64,000 nucleotides of DNA from Lachnoclostridium sp. UBA5890 (GCA_002431395.1 DJEU01000032.1:62001-126000), one strand, 5' to 3'. Positions 9,216-18,260 are shown, counted from the first letter of the stretch. Notes: generated by a model not told the origin, from the letters alone. Made by a program: numbers and translations.

Positions 9216-11330
9216 TTAAATTAAATGTACTGCTGCCGCATTCCGGTTTTCCGTCGGTCTATAAACGAGTACATTTCCTTCCACAAACATTTCCGGCACA
9301 TCATAAGAATATACGGACGCAATCTGTGTCCCACAGCCTTCCGGCAGTTCTACCCGGATTTCTTCCGGAAGTTTTCCATCAAAACAATGAATGACAACCA
9401 TTGCCTCTCCGTCCTTTTTCATACGGATCATCGCCTGATAGCCTTCCGGATGACGGTCGCTGAGAATCTTAGGTCCTCTGCGGTAACTCTTTCCGTCACG
9501 GATGATCGGTGCAATTTCCCGGTAAAACGCCATTCCGCGGTCAATGACGTCCCACTGCTCCGCACTCAGATCGGTCACATCGCCGGAAAGACACATTCTG
9601 CCAAGGAACGTATTGGCGATGGAATAACCGATTCGTTTCAGGGAGTCACTCTTTCGGATCACCGCCCAGATCTGGCTCTGTCTCGGCAGGATCGCGCGGT
9701 GCAGATTTGCTGCGATAATCGGAATCTCTTCTGTCTCATGCGCATCGGAGAAAGAAGCCATCGAACAAAGGCTCATCATAAGCGGTTCGAGACGGTGTCC
9801 TCCGGAGGCACAATTTTCCAAAATAATTCCCGGCACTTCCTCTTTGACTTGTCTGACAAAATTTACCGATGCTTCCTGGTTTTTACGAAGTCCTTCCCCA
9901 AGAGATTCAGCTCCGTCACAGCCAAGCCCGATCGTGTCATTGTAGTCCATTTTCATATATTCAAATCCATACGTCTGCAGCATCTCAATGACCTTTTTAT
10001 GAAGATACTCTTTGACCCACGGATCATTCATATCCCAAAATCTACGGTTGTGCGTCGTAAGCGGATAGCCGTCACGTTTTAAAAGATGATCGGTAAGCTC
10101 ATAGGCTTTTGCCGCCCGGCCGACATTGTCGATTTCAAACCAGATTCCCGGTTTCATCCCCTTGTCGCGGATTGCTTCCACCGTCTTTTCCAGCCCCTGA
10201 GGGAACAAGGTCGGAGATACGTTATAATCTCCCATGCTGATATCCCATGGAATTCCGTCCTCTTTGAACCATCCACAGTCAATGACAAAATAGTCAAATC
10301 CCTTGTCTTTTATGTTTTCCAAAATATGGAATATATTTTCGTGGGATGGATTTCCCCATGTCGTACAGTATTCATTGAAAATGATCGGCAGCTCCTGTTC
10401 GCTTTCCGGTCCGTTATCGACATATTTATTTCCGGCACATACAAGACGGTGGCAGATATCATCGATCCCACCTTCACACACAGAAAGAATTGCCGTCGGT
10501 GTCTCGAAATGCTCGCCCGGTTTTACCGTTTTTTTCCAGTCTCCAAATTCACGGTCTGCCAGTCCTCCACTCAGATGCAGTCCATCGTCCTGACGGTAGA
10601 TCTCCATCTGCCAGGATGCCTCGTGTGCCAGCTGAACGCCCCAGGTCACCCCCGTCGTCTCATCTTCGACCGCCACAAATGGAAAATACTTCATTACCGG
10701 CATCGATCCTCTCTGTCCAAAACGCTCTACCGCAACCGACCAAGTCGACCAGCTTGGCTCGAGCTGCATATCCTCGATGCGCTCCGTCACAAGCCGTCCC
10801 TCGTGGCTCCATTTACTGAGAAGACGGTGCACAACCAAACTTCCGACTCCATCTCCCGGAAGAAACGGAGACAGATTTTCCATCTCAAAACTGGAAAACA
10901 TCTCTAAGGTAACCTCTTCGCTGCTTTCATTTGCAAAACAGTTTTTCATTTCAAAGCTTTCGTCCCCCGGATAATAGGTGATCACATTTTTCACCGTGTA
11001 TCCTCTGTCATCCTTAAAAAAGGTATGTATTTCCGTATGTCCATCCACCTCTTCTACCTTCTGTGACTGGTAGATCATAAGGTCCGTGGATCCGGAATTA
11101 TGCATCGTCTGTCCATTTCCATATGCTCCCGGATAAATGTCTCCGACGATCTTTAACTGGATCATGTTATTGACGCGGTAATATTTTTCCTCCACCCGGC
11201 TCTTTTCCTCGAGGGCTGCCGGCATGATATAAAATCCCACTTTTCCGGTATCCTCTGACTGTTCAAATACAGCGGCCATATCGCCAAGCTTTATATTGGA
11301 GATAATTTTTTTCTTCATTGTCTCTGCCAT
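9216..11330 (-). CDS. Alpha-galactosidase, GH36 family
   Basis: Predicted cytoplasmic glycoside hydrolase (no signal peptide) releasing terminal alpha-galactose from oligosaccharides. 704 residues: an N-terminal beta-sandwich domain, then a TIM barrel with DYFVIDCGWF near 350, the nucleophile region YMKMDYNDT near 460, ENCASGGHRLEP near 505 and the acid/base region SFSDAHETEE near 528, and a C-terminal beta domain. The family substrate motif normally reads C-x-SGG-x-R-x-D; here the last residue is Glu (SGGHRLE), suggesting a subgroup of GH36. Start ATG has GAAGGAG upstream. It is monocistronic, bounded by a terminator downstream. Confidence 0.88.
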   Translation of the reverse strand: MAETMKKKIISNIKLGDMAAVFEQSEDTGKVGFYIMPAALEEKSRVEEKYYRVNNMIQLKIVGDIYPGAYGNGQTMHNSGSTDLMIYQSQKVEEVDGHTEIHTFFKDDRGYTVKNVITYYPGDESFEMKNCFANESSEEVTLEMFSSFEMENLSPFLPGDGVGSLVVHRLLSKWSHEGRLVTERIEDMQLEPSWSTWSVAVERFGQRGSMPVMKYFPFVAVEDETTGVTWGVQLAHEASWQMEIYRQDDGLHLSGGLADREFGDWKKTVKPGEHFETPTAILSVCEGGIDDICHRLVCAGNKYVDNGPESEQELPIIFNEYCTTWGNPSHENIFHILENIKDKGFDYFVIDCGWFKEDGIPWDISMGDYNVSPTLFPQGLEKTVEAIRDKGMKPGIWFEIDNVGRAAKAYELTDHLLKRDGYPLTTHNRRFWDMNDPWVKEYLHKKVIEMLQTYGFEYMKMDYNDTIGLGCDGAESLGEGLRKNQEASVNFVRQVKEEVPGIILENCASGGHRLEPLMMSLCSMASFSDAHETEEIPIIAANLHRAILPRQSQIWAVIRKSDSLKRIGYSIANTFLGRMCLSGDVTDLSAEQWDVIDRGMAFYREIAPIIRDGKSYRRGPKILSDRHPEGYQAMIRMKKDGEAMVVIHCFDGKLPEEIRVELPEGCGTQIASVYSYDVPEMFVEGNVLVYRPTENRNAAAVHLI

Positions 11331-11389
11331 CGTTCTAACTCCTTCTATCCTTAATGATGCCTTTACCTTATCATATTTTTTTTAAACCG

Positions 11390-11417
11390 CCCATGGAATA
11401 ATGTTAATTTCCCATGG
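11390..11417. promoter_or_regulatory. Paired CCCATGG boxes upstream of the alpha-galactosidase gene
   Basis: Two CCCATGG heptamers (11390-11396 and 11411-11417), each with a palindromic CCATGG core, start exactly 21 bp apart, i.e. two helical turns. They lie just upstream of a TATGAT -10-like hexamer on the minus strand, where a -35 box would normally be. They may be operator half-sites, but the motif matches no regulator I recognise. Confidence 0.3.
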
Positions 11418-11428
11418 CAAAATGTGTT

Positions 11429-11851
11429 CTACCGTCTTCTTCGTATCTTATGGATCACACGCGAAATCTGCGGGCGGCATGGACGAAGCCACAGCCATAT
11501 GCGGGAATACAAAAGATAAATAACATTTAACGTGGAAATCTCGCGCCCGTTTCGCAGGATGCCTGTCATTTTTCCTTTGATCTGTGAGGCCGCAAGGGGA
11601 CCTTCGATCTCTTTCTGATTATCTCCCACCAAAAAAAACGCATCTCCTTCTCTCTTCCAGATGCGGTGAAGAACAAGTATATTTTCATCCATTCTGCGGT
11701 ATAATACCACATCGCCACGACGCAGTGATTCCGGCGAAACCCGTTCTACAAAAACCTCATCCCGTCCCGGAACGATGAGCGGATACATACTGTATCCCCG
11801 TGGCTTGATACGAAGCCGTTTTCCCTGCTCCAATAACTTCTCGATATCCAT
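11429..11851 (-). CDS. S26 (signal peptidase I-like) serine peptidase, 140 aa
   Basis: Short peptidase of the S24/S26 fold. With the start at 11851 the residues expected for the SipW/ER-type catalytic set are present: Ser21 in GYSMYPLI, His62 in VLHRIW and Asp77 in LVGDNQ; the bacterial-type general-base Lys is replaced by His. The C-terminus has one hydrophobic segment (about 108-122) and a basic tail, so it is probably membrane-anchored at its C-end. The start is chosen because AGGAGGA precedes it by 4 nt. It is divergently transcribed from the PqqD-HprK/ABC genes, sharing a palindromic promoter, which suggests it matures or processes the product of that system. Confidence 0.8.
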   Translation of the reverse strand: MDIEKLLEQGKRLRIKPRGYSMYPLIVPGRDEVFVERVSPESLRRGDVVLYRRMDENILVLHRIWKREGDAFFLVGDNQKEIEGPLAASQIKGKMTGILRNGREISTLNVIYLLYSRIWLWLRPCRPQISRVIHKIRRRR

Positions 11852-11880
11852 TCGATCCTCCTGCAATTTTCTTTGCAACA

Positions 11881-11913
11881 ATTATAGCATTTTCCCATAA
11901 AAAATGCTATAAT
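11881..11913. promoter_or_regulatory. 33-bp palindrome holding two divergent extended -10 promoters
   Basis: ATTATAGCATTTT (11881-11893) and AAAATGCTATAAT (11901-11913) form a perfect 13-bp inverted repeat around a 7-nt centre. Each arm ends in TGCTATAAT, an extended -10 (TGnTATAAT), one per strand: rightward at 11905-11913 for the PqqD-HprK gene, leftward at 11881-11889 for the S26 peptidase gene. Neither has a good -35 box. Symmetric divergent promoters of this kind would suit co-regulation by one dimeric regulator. Confidence 0.65.
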
Positions 11914-11960
11914 ATTTTCTATCTAATGCCTGCGGGCAATTGCAGCGAAAGGAGATTCCG

Positions 11961-13115
11961 ATGAAACGAACGGACGGTTTTCTTTTAAAATATATTGAAG
12001 GGGTTCCTTATCTGCTTCCTTACGGCCAGCGGATTGCCGAACACCGGCGGAATCTGCGTCTCAATGAAACCAGTGCCTATCTCTGGGAACTTCTCCCGGA
12101 ATGTGCTTCTCCCCTTGATCTTCATGCCAAAATGACTGCTCACTGGGAGGCCGAAACGCCGGAAGAACGCGACCGGTTATGGCAGGATCTGCAGGGGATC
12201 CTTGCACAATTCCAGGCATTTGGTCTCATTGAGCCTTTCCGGGAAGAATCAGTTCTTCTAAATTCTGTAAGTTATTATAACATTGCAGATATCCGGATTC
12301 GGATTCAGAGCGCACCGGATTCCCTGTCTGCTTTTTTTGCGCCGTATGCGGCTGCGGACAGCGCCTCAGCGGAACTTGACATACGGATTCACCCTTCTGC
12401 TCCGCTTTCGACGGCTCCACTTGGAGGAGAGCTACTGGTATGCGATCCGGAACTCCAGATCGTACAGCAAAAGGAGGGCAATGTGATTCGCTTTCCTTCC
12501 CTGGCACACATTTTCGAAGTGCGGACAAACCGGGAAGGCACGTTGGCAGACATTTTCTGTCTCCCGCCGTGGGAGGAGACACTGACGGAAGAATTAATCC
12601 CGGTGATCCGCCTTTTATTTAGCCGCTATGCCCAGACAAAGGGAATGCTTTTTCTGCATTCTGCCTCTCTTTTGTATCAGGGAAAGGCTTGGCTGTTTTC
12701 CGGCTCTTCCGGCACGGGAAAGTCCACGCACACAAACTTGTGGCATACTCTTTGGGGGACTCCGGTTCTGAATGGAGATTTGAATCTTCTTGCCATCAAA
12801 GACGGAAAAGCTATGATATACGGCACTCCATGGTGCGGCACTTCCGGAATCAGCGACAGTGCCAGCTATCCTTTGGGCGGTGTCGTGCTATTAAAACAGG
12901 CTGCCGGAGAACGGTTAGAGACATTGCCTCCGGATGAACAGATCATCGGATTGTTACAGCGTATCATCTCTCCGAGTGACACCAATTCTTCCCTATGTAA
13001 AAATTTAGAAGTTATCGAAGAGATTACAAAACAGATACCGGTATTCCGCCTGCACTGCACCAAAGAGCCACCGGCTGCTATTTATATGAAAGAACAAATC
13101 GATGCTTTACGATAG
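11961..13115 (+). CDS. PqqD-like domain fused to HPr-kinase-like (HprK/PEPCK-fold) P-loop protein
   Basis: 384-residue two-domain protein. The N-terminal ~90 residues (LPYGQRIAEHRRNLRLNETSAYLWELL) are a PqqD-like winged helix, the fold that serves as RiPP recognition element (RRE). The C-terminal half carries a P-loop, FSGSSGTGKSTHTNLWHTL, near residue 251, then LNGDLNLLAIKDGKAMIYGTPWCGTSG, the pattern of HprK-related kinases found in peptide-modification clusters. The start at 11961 has AAAGGAGA 5 nt upstream. It lies 14 nt before the ABC exporter gene. Likely role: binding a leader peptide and phosphorylating or otherwise activating a substrate; both are inference from domains. Confidence 0.8.
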   Translation: MKRTDGFLLKYIEGVPYLLPYGQRIAEHRRNLRLNETSAYLWELLPECASPLDLHAKMTAHWEAETPEERDRLWQDLQGILAQFQAFGLIEPFREESVLLNSVSYYNIADIRIRIQSAPDSLSAFFAPYAAADSASAELDIRIHPSAPLSTAPLGGELLVCDPELQIVQQKEGNVIRFPSLAHIFEVRTNREGTLADIFCLPPWEETLTEELIPVIRLLFSRYAQTKGMLFLHSASLLYQGKAWLFSGSSGTGKSTHTNLWHTLWGTPVLNGDLNLLAIKDGKAMIYGTPWCGTSGISDSASYPLGGVVLLKQAAGERLETLPPDEQIIGLLQRIISPSDTNSSLCKNLEVIEEITKQIPVFRLHCTKEPPAAIYMKEQIDALR

Positions 13116-13129
13116 AAAGGGGTAATATC

Positions 13130-14905
13130 TTGGCATTTGAAAAAATAAAACATGTTTCCAAACGGATCCGCGAAGGCGCACTGAAAACCATGCTCCATCA
13201 GACCCGCTGGATCTACGGTTATGCCAGACAATACTGGCTTGTCATCCTTTTTTATACTTTGATCGGACTTTTAGGAACCGTCGTTTCGCTGGGTTCCAGT
13301 CTGGTCTCCAAAGATCTCGTTGACATTATCACCGGCCACCAGACCGGTGCCCTTTTGTCCACCTTTGCTGCCATGATCGGGCTCGCCATTGGTTCCACCG
13401 TGATGACGCAGCTTTCGAATTATGCCTCAAACTGGATCAGTTTAAAGGTAGACAATGAGATCAAAGCAGATATTTTTTCCAAAATGCTTGTGACCGACTG
13501 GGAATCCATCGCTTCCTATCACACCGGCGACCTTTTAACCCGCTGGGATGACGATGCGTCCAATATTTCCAACGGCATTTTAAACTGGATTCCAAACCTG
13601 ATCATCAATCTTTTCCGCTTTATCAGTGCGTTTGCTGTCGTAATTTATTATGATGCCAGTTTTGCCATCTTTTCCTTTCTCGGTGTCCCGGTCACTTTAT
13701 TGATGTCAAAGACACTGATGAAACGTATGTTAAATAACAACCGCCGCAGCGCTGCGATGGATGCGAAAATATCCGGCTTTAACCAGGAATGCTTTTCTAA
13801 CATTCAGACGATCAAGGCTTTTAACCTTATTCCGCTCTATGTGGATTATTTGAAACAGTTACAAAAAGATTATGCGAAAATGCGGATGGACTTCCAGCGT
13901 ATGTCAATGGTAACTTCCTTTTTGATGGCGACAATGGGACTTCTTGTCTCCTACAGTTCTTACGGCTGGGGAATTTACCGCGTCTGGGACGGCGTGATCA
14001 GTTACGGAACAATGACCATGTTCTTAACTTTGTCAAGTACACTTACCGGTACACTCAATTCCCTGATCTCCCTTGTGCCAAATGCAATCAATCTGACTAC
14101 GTCTGCCGGCCGTATTATGGATATTCTGGATATGCCGCGGGAAGATTTCAGCCACGATAACGAAGTTTTGGAATTTCAGAAAGACTCCGAGACTTCCGGC
14201 ATCCACGTTTCCATTGACCGGCTTACTTACACGTACCACAATGGCACCGAAGTTTTTCTGGATGCCTCATTACAGGCTGCCCCGCATGAGATTGTCGCCT
14301 TGGTCGGACCTTCCGGCGAAGGAAAGACGACGATGCTTCGTTTGATCCTTGCGCTCTTAACTCCCGGCAGCGGAACGATCACTCTTTGGAACGAAATCGG
14401 TGGCTCCTGGAAAAGCCTTTCCTTAAGTCCTTCCTGCCGGCAGCTGTTTTCCTATGTTCCCCAGGGGAATACCATGTTTTCCGGAACGATTGCCGAAAAT
14501 ATGCGCCATGTCAAACCGGATGCCACCGATGAAGAGATCAAAGAAGCCTTGGTTACTGCCTGCGCCTGGGATTTTGTAAGTGCCATGAAAGACGGCATTC
14601 ACTCTGTCCTTATGGAACGAGGCGGCGGTTTGTCCGAAGGACAGGCACAGCGCCTTTCCATCGCCCGCGCCCTGCTTCGCCGCTCTCCGATCCTGTTGCT
14701 TGACGAAGCCACCTCTGCCCTTGATGTAGCAACCGAACGGAAGATTTTAAAACGTATCCGCGAAGATACGACGCCACGCACCTGTATCGTCACTACGCAT
14801 CGTCCGACGGTACTCTCTATGTGTGACCGCGTCTATGAGATCCGGGATAAAAAATGTGTCGTCCTTGCTGAGAATGAAATTGAACAAAGAATTGAAGACT
14901 TTTAA
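13130..14905 (+). CDS. ABC transporter, fused permease-ATPase (exporter type)
   Basis: 591-residue half-transporter. Residues about 30-330 form an ABC_membrane exporter domain with six predicted membrane segments; the ATPase has Walker A VGPSGEGKTTM near 393, Q-loop FSYVPQGNTMFSGT, signature LSEGQAQRLSIARALL near 500 and Walker B ILLLDEATSALD near 524. There is no N-terminal C39 peptidase domain, so leader cleavage would need a separate protease such as the neighbouring S26 enzyme. Start is TTG at 13130 with GAAAGGGG upstream. It follows the PqqD-HprK gene by 14 nt and ends at a bidirectional terminator, facing the VYAASG protein gene, its likely cargo by position. Confidence 0.88.
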   Translation: MAFEKIKHVSKRIREGALKTMLHQTRWIYGYARQYWLVILFYTLIGLLGTVVSLGSSLVSKDLVDIITGHQTGALLSTFAAMIGLAIGSTVMTQLSNYASNWISLKVDNEIKADIFSKMLVTDWESIASYHTGDLLTRWDDDASNISNGILNWIPNLIINLFRFISAFAVVIYYDASFAIFSFLGVPVTLLMSKTLMKRMLNNNRRSAAMDAKISGFNQECFSNIQTIKAFNLIPLYVDYLKQLQKDYAKMRMDFQRMSMVTSFLMATMGLLVSYSSYGWGIYRVWDGVISYGTMTMFLTLSSTLTGTLNSLISLVPNAINLTTSAGRIMDILDMPREDFSHDNEVLEFQKDSETSGIHVSIDRLTYTYHNGTEVFLDASLQAAPHEIVALVGPSGEGKTTMLRLILALLTPGSGTITLWNEIGGSWKSLSLSPSCRQLFSYVPQGNTMFSGTIAENMRHVKPDATDEEIKEALVTACAWDFVSAMKDGIHSVLMERGGGLSEGQAQRLSIARALLRRSPILLLDEATSALDVATERKILKRIREDTTPRTCIVTTHRPTVLSMCDRVYEIRDKKCVVLAENEIEQRIEDF

Positions 14906-14910
14906 TTTAA

Positions 14911-14944
14911 AAAAGGATCCTCGCCTAAGCGAAGATCCTTTTCC
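14911..14944. terminator. Bidirectional terminator between the ABC exporter and VYAASG genes
   Basis: AAAAGGATC-C-TCGC (14911-14924) pairs with GCGA-A-GATCCTTTT (14929-14942) around a CTAA loop, A-rich on one side and T-rich on the other. It lies between converging genes. Confidence 0.8.
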
Positions 14945-14958
14945 TATTCTGTGTTGTA

Positions 14959-15333
14959 TTAATCGGTAAGAGAAATGCTTGTAATCTGCAATCCCTGATC
15001 TGCTTCTACGATCAGATCGCTCAATCCGATATTGTCATTTTTATTCTGCCAATAGCCATACTGAATCACAAGTGTCGTACCTGTTGTCGATCCCTGAATG
15101 GTTCCACCGGAGGATTTATATACTACCGGCATATTAAATGAAATCGTCAATGTCTGTTTGTTACATGTATGATCCGCAGCATGTTTTCCATTTACGGAAA
15201 TGCGGTAATCACTTCGTCCGACCTGATGATCCTGACGGATACTCGCTGTCACCTGATAACATCCGCTTGCTGCATAAACACCTTCACTATATTCATCGTT
15301 TACCAAAATGATTGGTTTGCTATACTCTTTCAT
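14959..15333 (-). CDS. Small beta-rich protein with YxxPxI leader and EGVYAASG motif (possible exported/modified substrate)
   Basis: 124 residues. The N-terminus MKEYSKPIILVNDEYSEGVY contains Y4-S-K-P7-I-I9, fitting the YxxPx[L/I] motif recognised by PqqD-type RREs in lasso-peptide leaders, then EGVYAASG (17-24) and Cys25. The remaining ~100 residues (YRISVNGKHAADH, TLTISFNMPVVYKSSGGT, TLVIQYGYWQNKNDNIGLSDL) look like a carbohydrate-binding-like beta-sandwich. There is no hydrophobic signal peptide. I recall relatives with the same VYAASG leader in Lachnospiraceae, annotated as hypothetical. Strong ribosome site AAGGAGA and its own near-consensus promoter indicate high expression. A cargo role for the neighbouring exporter is inference. 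Confidence 0.75.
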   Translation of the reverse strand: MKEYSKPIILVNDEYSEGVYAASGCYQVTASIRQDHQVGRSDYRISVNGKHAADHTCNKQTLTISFNMPVVYKSSGGTIQGSTTGTTLVIQYGYWQNKNDNIGLSDLIVEADQGLQITSISLTD

Positions 15334-15374
15334 GGTCTCATCTCCTTACCATATTTCTTACTATCTATATCGTC

Positions 15375-15403
15375 ATTATATTACAACACTGAACCCACGT
15401 CAA
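15375..15403 (-). promoter_or_regulatory. Near-consensus SigA promoter of the VYAASG gene
   Basis: On the minus strand TTGACG (complement of 15398-15403), a 17-nt spacer, then TATAAT (15375-15380), about 45 nt before the ATG at 15333. It decouples this gene from the nucleotidyltransferase gene upstream. Confidence 0.8.
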
Positions 15404-15455
15404 CTAAAATTATAATAGAATCCTTATAAAATTTCCGAAAACGTTTGCGTCTGCC

Positions 15456-16652
15456 TTATTTTTTAAATAAATGTAATTTTTTAGCAATTTCACCACGTTT
15501 TCTTGCATTTTGAACCACCTGTCTCATCGTAGTCTTTCGCAGTACACGATTATTTCTGGCAAACCGCCAACCGGTCCGAATCCATAGTGCCGGCCAAAGG
15601 ATAGGACATCTTCCTGCCTTAGGAAAATTAAGGTACATCTGATGATGAAATTCCCGGAAAAGATCTGTCCATCCATTTCCCCGGAGCGCTACCATCTGTT
15701 CGGACTCCATCGTTCCAAATTCCAATGACTGCAGGATTTCTTCCATAAATTCCCACATATCCTCTTCGGGCACCGTATTTTCGATCACGGCTTCCGCCGC
15801 CTCTTCTTCCAGTCCCAGATACTGCGCACAGACCGAAGTCACCATATCGGAGAACCCGGTAAGACCGCTCCGGGCTGTCAGCTTCTTATACTGTGCCAGC
15901 GCTTCTTCTGTCACACCGTGTCTCCAAAATACAACCCAGTCGCAGAGCAGTTTCAGACCGAACCCAGCTCGCAAAAAATGCTGCAGCATATGAAGAAGAA
16001 GATAATACGCATGAACACCATCCGGCAGCACCGGAAATTCTATCCCCATCAATTTCTTTTCCTCTTCCTGCACAGCGACTTCTTTTTGCAGTTCTTCCAT
16101 AAGCCGGTTTGTCTCTTTGTCATCAAAAGGTTCCGCCAGCAGGGTATGCAATTCCACTTCGACATGTTTCTCTGTCACATACACTTCGTGATGATTGACC
16201 GAATGTGCCGGATTTTTCACATATCCAAGGGTTTCCATCCCTTCGCCCGCTTTTGGAAGCTGTGCCGGATCCGGCAAAAGAAGATCGACATCTCCGCTTT
16301 TTCGAAGTTCCGGAATCGGATAAAATTCTGCCGTCGAAGCTCCTTTTAAAAGGACCACCTCCACTCCTGCTTCCTGCAGTGTATGGATGATCTGATGTTC
16401 CAGATAAAGCAGATGATAATTCTGCCGCACGGTCTTCCTCGCTTCTTCCCGGATACATATTTTTACATTTTCCGGAAGTTTCTCCCTTTCTTCCGATTCC
16501 TCCAAAAGCGGATCCAGCAGTGAAAGGACGGCATGCTGCTTTGCCAGCTTCAAAATGCTGTTCCAATCCGGCTCTTTCTCCGCTTCGCTCGGATTCTTTG
16601 CTCCGAGAACCTTTGCCAGTTTGACAAACAGCCATTGATTTTCTTTGTTCAC
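15456..16652 (-). CDS. Uncharacterised nucleotidyltransferase (PF14907 type)
   Basis: 398 residues. The nucleotidyltransferase signature VVLLKGASTAEFYPIPELRK followed by SGDVDLLLPD lies near residues 100-125, matching the NTP_transf_5 family that occurs with PqqD, HPr-kinase-like and ABC genes in peptide-modification clusters. C-terminal residues about 360-398 are strongly basic. The start is GTG at 16652, with GGAGGA 7 nt upstream; it overlaps the flippase stop (GTGA). It may transfer a nucleotidyl group to a peptide or sugar intermediate; the substrate is unknown. Confidence 0.75.
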   Translation of the reverse strand: MNKENQWLFVKLAKVLGAKNPSEAEKEPDWNSILKLAKQHAVLSLLDPLLEESEEREKLPENVKICIREEARKTVRQNYHLLYLEHQIIHTLQEAGVEVVLLKGASTAEFYPIPELRKSGDVDLLLPDPAQLPKAGEGMETLGYVKNPAHSVNHHEVYVTEKHVEVELHTLLAEPFDDKETNRLMEELQKEVAVQEEEKKLMGIEFPVLPDGVHAYYLLLHMLQHFLRAGFGLKLLCDWVVFWRHGVTEEALAQYKKLTARSGLTGFSDMVTSVCAQYLGLEEEAAEAVIENTVPEEDMWEFMEEILQSLEFGTMESEQMVALRGNGWTDLFREFHHQMYLNFPKAGRCPILWPALWIRTGWRFARNNRVLRKTTMRQVVQNARKRGEIAKKLHLFKK

Positions 16653-18187
16653 GACATCTTCCTCCGTTTTTTTACTACCGACAGGATCTTTTCCCATAGG
16701 AAACGAAATTCCTTTGTACGCACATAACATACCAGAAAGATTACATTGGGAACTGCCACACAGACGCACATTCTCTTAACAAATACCGCTGCCATGCTTC
16801 CTCCCATCTGCCGGCATAAAACATGGGTCAATCCTCCCGCAGCAAACACGATTCCGGTATAAAGTGCATATTTTGCAAAATAATGAACCACCGGAACTTT
16901 CAGGGAATGCCGGTACAAAACCAGCGGCTCCACCCAGAAGGAAGTAAGGAGAGTACTGAATAATGTTCCTAAAAACACACCAAATGCGCCGTATTCCTTT
17001 GCAAGCACAATCGAAAATACGATGTTCAGTAAAGCGTTTGCGATGGATTTGTAACGGTCAAACCAAAAAAGCCCGAGCGAATCCCGGAACACCAGTGCTG
17101 CCTGACGCATTCCCAAGATAAAAAAATTCAGGCATAAAACAAACACGACATTTTCCGGGAATACATATTCTGCCCCAAAACTAAAATCTACAAACAGATT
17201 GATCAGTTCATACAGACAGATTGCTGCAAACCCATACATCCATTGTCCGACAAAAAAGGAACTGGCAAAGACTTTGCGGATCCGTTCTTTTCCCTGCGTG
17301 ACGCCGAGATTTCCGACACTTGCCGTAAGTCCCTGAAACATTCGCGTCATGATCGAATGCACCGACACAATGATGAGATAATAATTGGAATAGCACCCTA
17401 CACTGATCAGTCCCACCATCGCCGAAAGGATCAGATTATCGGTATTATTTACCAGCACATCCCCTACTTTGTGCATAAGCATCGCCCGAATATTTTGGTA
17501 AATACCGCTTCGCTCCTCTTTCGGAAGGGGTTTCACGTCTTTGTCTTTCAAAAACGGATACAAACGGTCTGCCTTATAGGAAATCCATACATTATTTCCA
17601 ATTGTTGCCAATAACATCATGCACAAAAACAGATAGAAATTTTTGGTCGTCAACAAAACCGTGATCTGCAGTGCATCCTGTACGAGGATGGAAACCGTCA
17701 TGCTGATCTCTCCCAGATAACTGAGCTGGTGGGCATCCAGCATGGATTTCTTATAGATCAGCAAATACGAAAATACAGAATTTGCCAGATAAAGAAGATA
17801 GATCGCGATCAAATGATCGACCGATTCATATCCCTTCACCAAAAAATCCATAAAGGGAATGACAGCAAGTCCGGCTGCCAGCACAAAGGCTCCCATAATA
17901 TGGTAAATTTTGCGGTACAGCTGCATCAGGGATTTTTGTTTTTCTATGTCTCCCTTTGCAACCGGTTCATACAGGGCATAGGTGATTGCCGTGCCAACGC
18001 CAAATTCCGAGAGAGAAAATACATTTAAAATATCCCAGAACAAACCATTGATCCCCACATAGGTCTGGCTGAGGCAGTGCGTGAACACCACTCTAGTGAT
18101 AAATCCGGTCAGGAGCGCGATCATCTTTGCGATCATCGCTGTCGTCGTGTTTTGAACCGAATGCTCTGTTCTGCTCTTTTCCTCCAT
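16649..18187 (-). CDS. Polysaccharide flippase (Wzx/MATE-like, MurJ superfamily)
   Basis: 512-residue polytopic membrane protein with about 12-14 hydrophobic segments, beginning with a polar head and MIAKMIALLTGFITRVVFTHCLSQTYVGI, typical of oligosaccharide flippases that move lipid-linked repeat units across the membrane. The conserved loop LFWDILNVFSLSEFGVGTAI fits the family. A ribosome site (GAGGGA) precedes the ATG. It overlaps the nucleotidyltransferase by 4 nt. A flippase alongside a Pel-type system is unexpected, since Pel export uses PelG, so a second lipid-linked glycan may be made here. Confidence 0.85.
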   Translation of the reverse strand: MEEKSRTEHSVQNTTTAMIAKMIALLTGFITRVVFTHCLSQTYVGINGLFWDILNVFSLSEFGVGTAITYALYEPVAKGDIEKQKSLMQLYRKIYHIMGAFVLAAGLAVIPFMDFLVKGYESVDHLIAIYLLYLANSVFSYLLIYKKSMLDAHQLSYLGEISMTVSILVQDALQITVLLTTKNFYLFLCMMLLATIGNNVWISYKADRLYPFLKDKDVKPLPKEERSGIYQNIRAMLMHKVGDVLVNNTDNLILSAMVGLISVGCYSNYYLIIVSVHSIMTRMFQGLTASVGNLGVTQGKERIRKVFASSFFVGQWMYGFAAICLYELINLFVDFSFGAEYVFPENVVFVLCLNFFILGMRQAALVFRDSLGLFWFDRYKSIANALLNIVFSIVLAKEYGAFGVFLGTLFSTLLTSFWVEPLVLYRHSLKVPVVHYFAKYALYTGIVFAAGGLTHVLCRQMGGSMAAVFVKRMCVCVAVPNVIFLVCYVRTKEFRFLWEKILSVVKKRRKMS

Positions 18188-18260
18188 TTTTTAAAATCCC
18201 TCATTTCTTTCTCGTAATTTCCTTTCAAATATGATAAGATACCTTAGAAAGGAGTTTATT

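Noticed and set aside
11429..15333. Lasso-peptide biosynthetic cluster
   Set aside because: The leader motif and PqqD/HprK domains fit, but no asparagine-synthetase-like cyclase or transglutaminase-like leader peptidase is present, and the candidate substrate is a folded ~100-residue domain.
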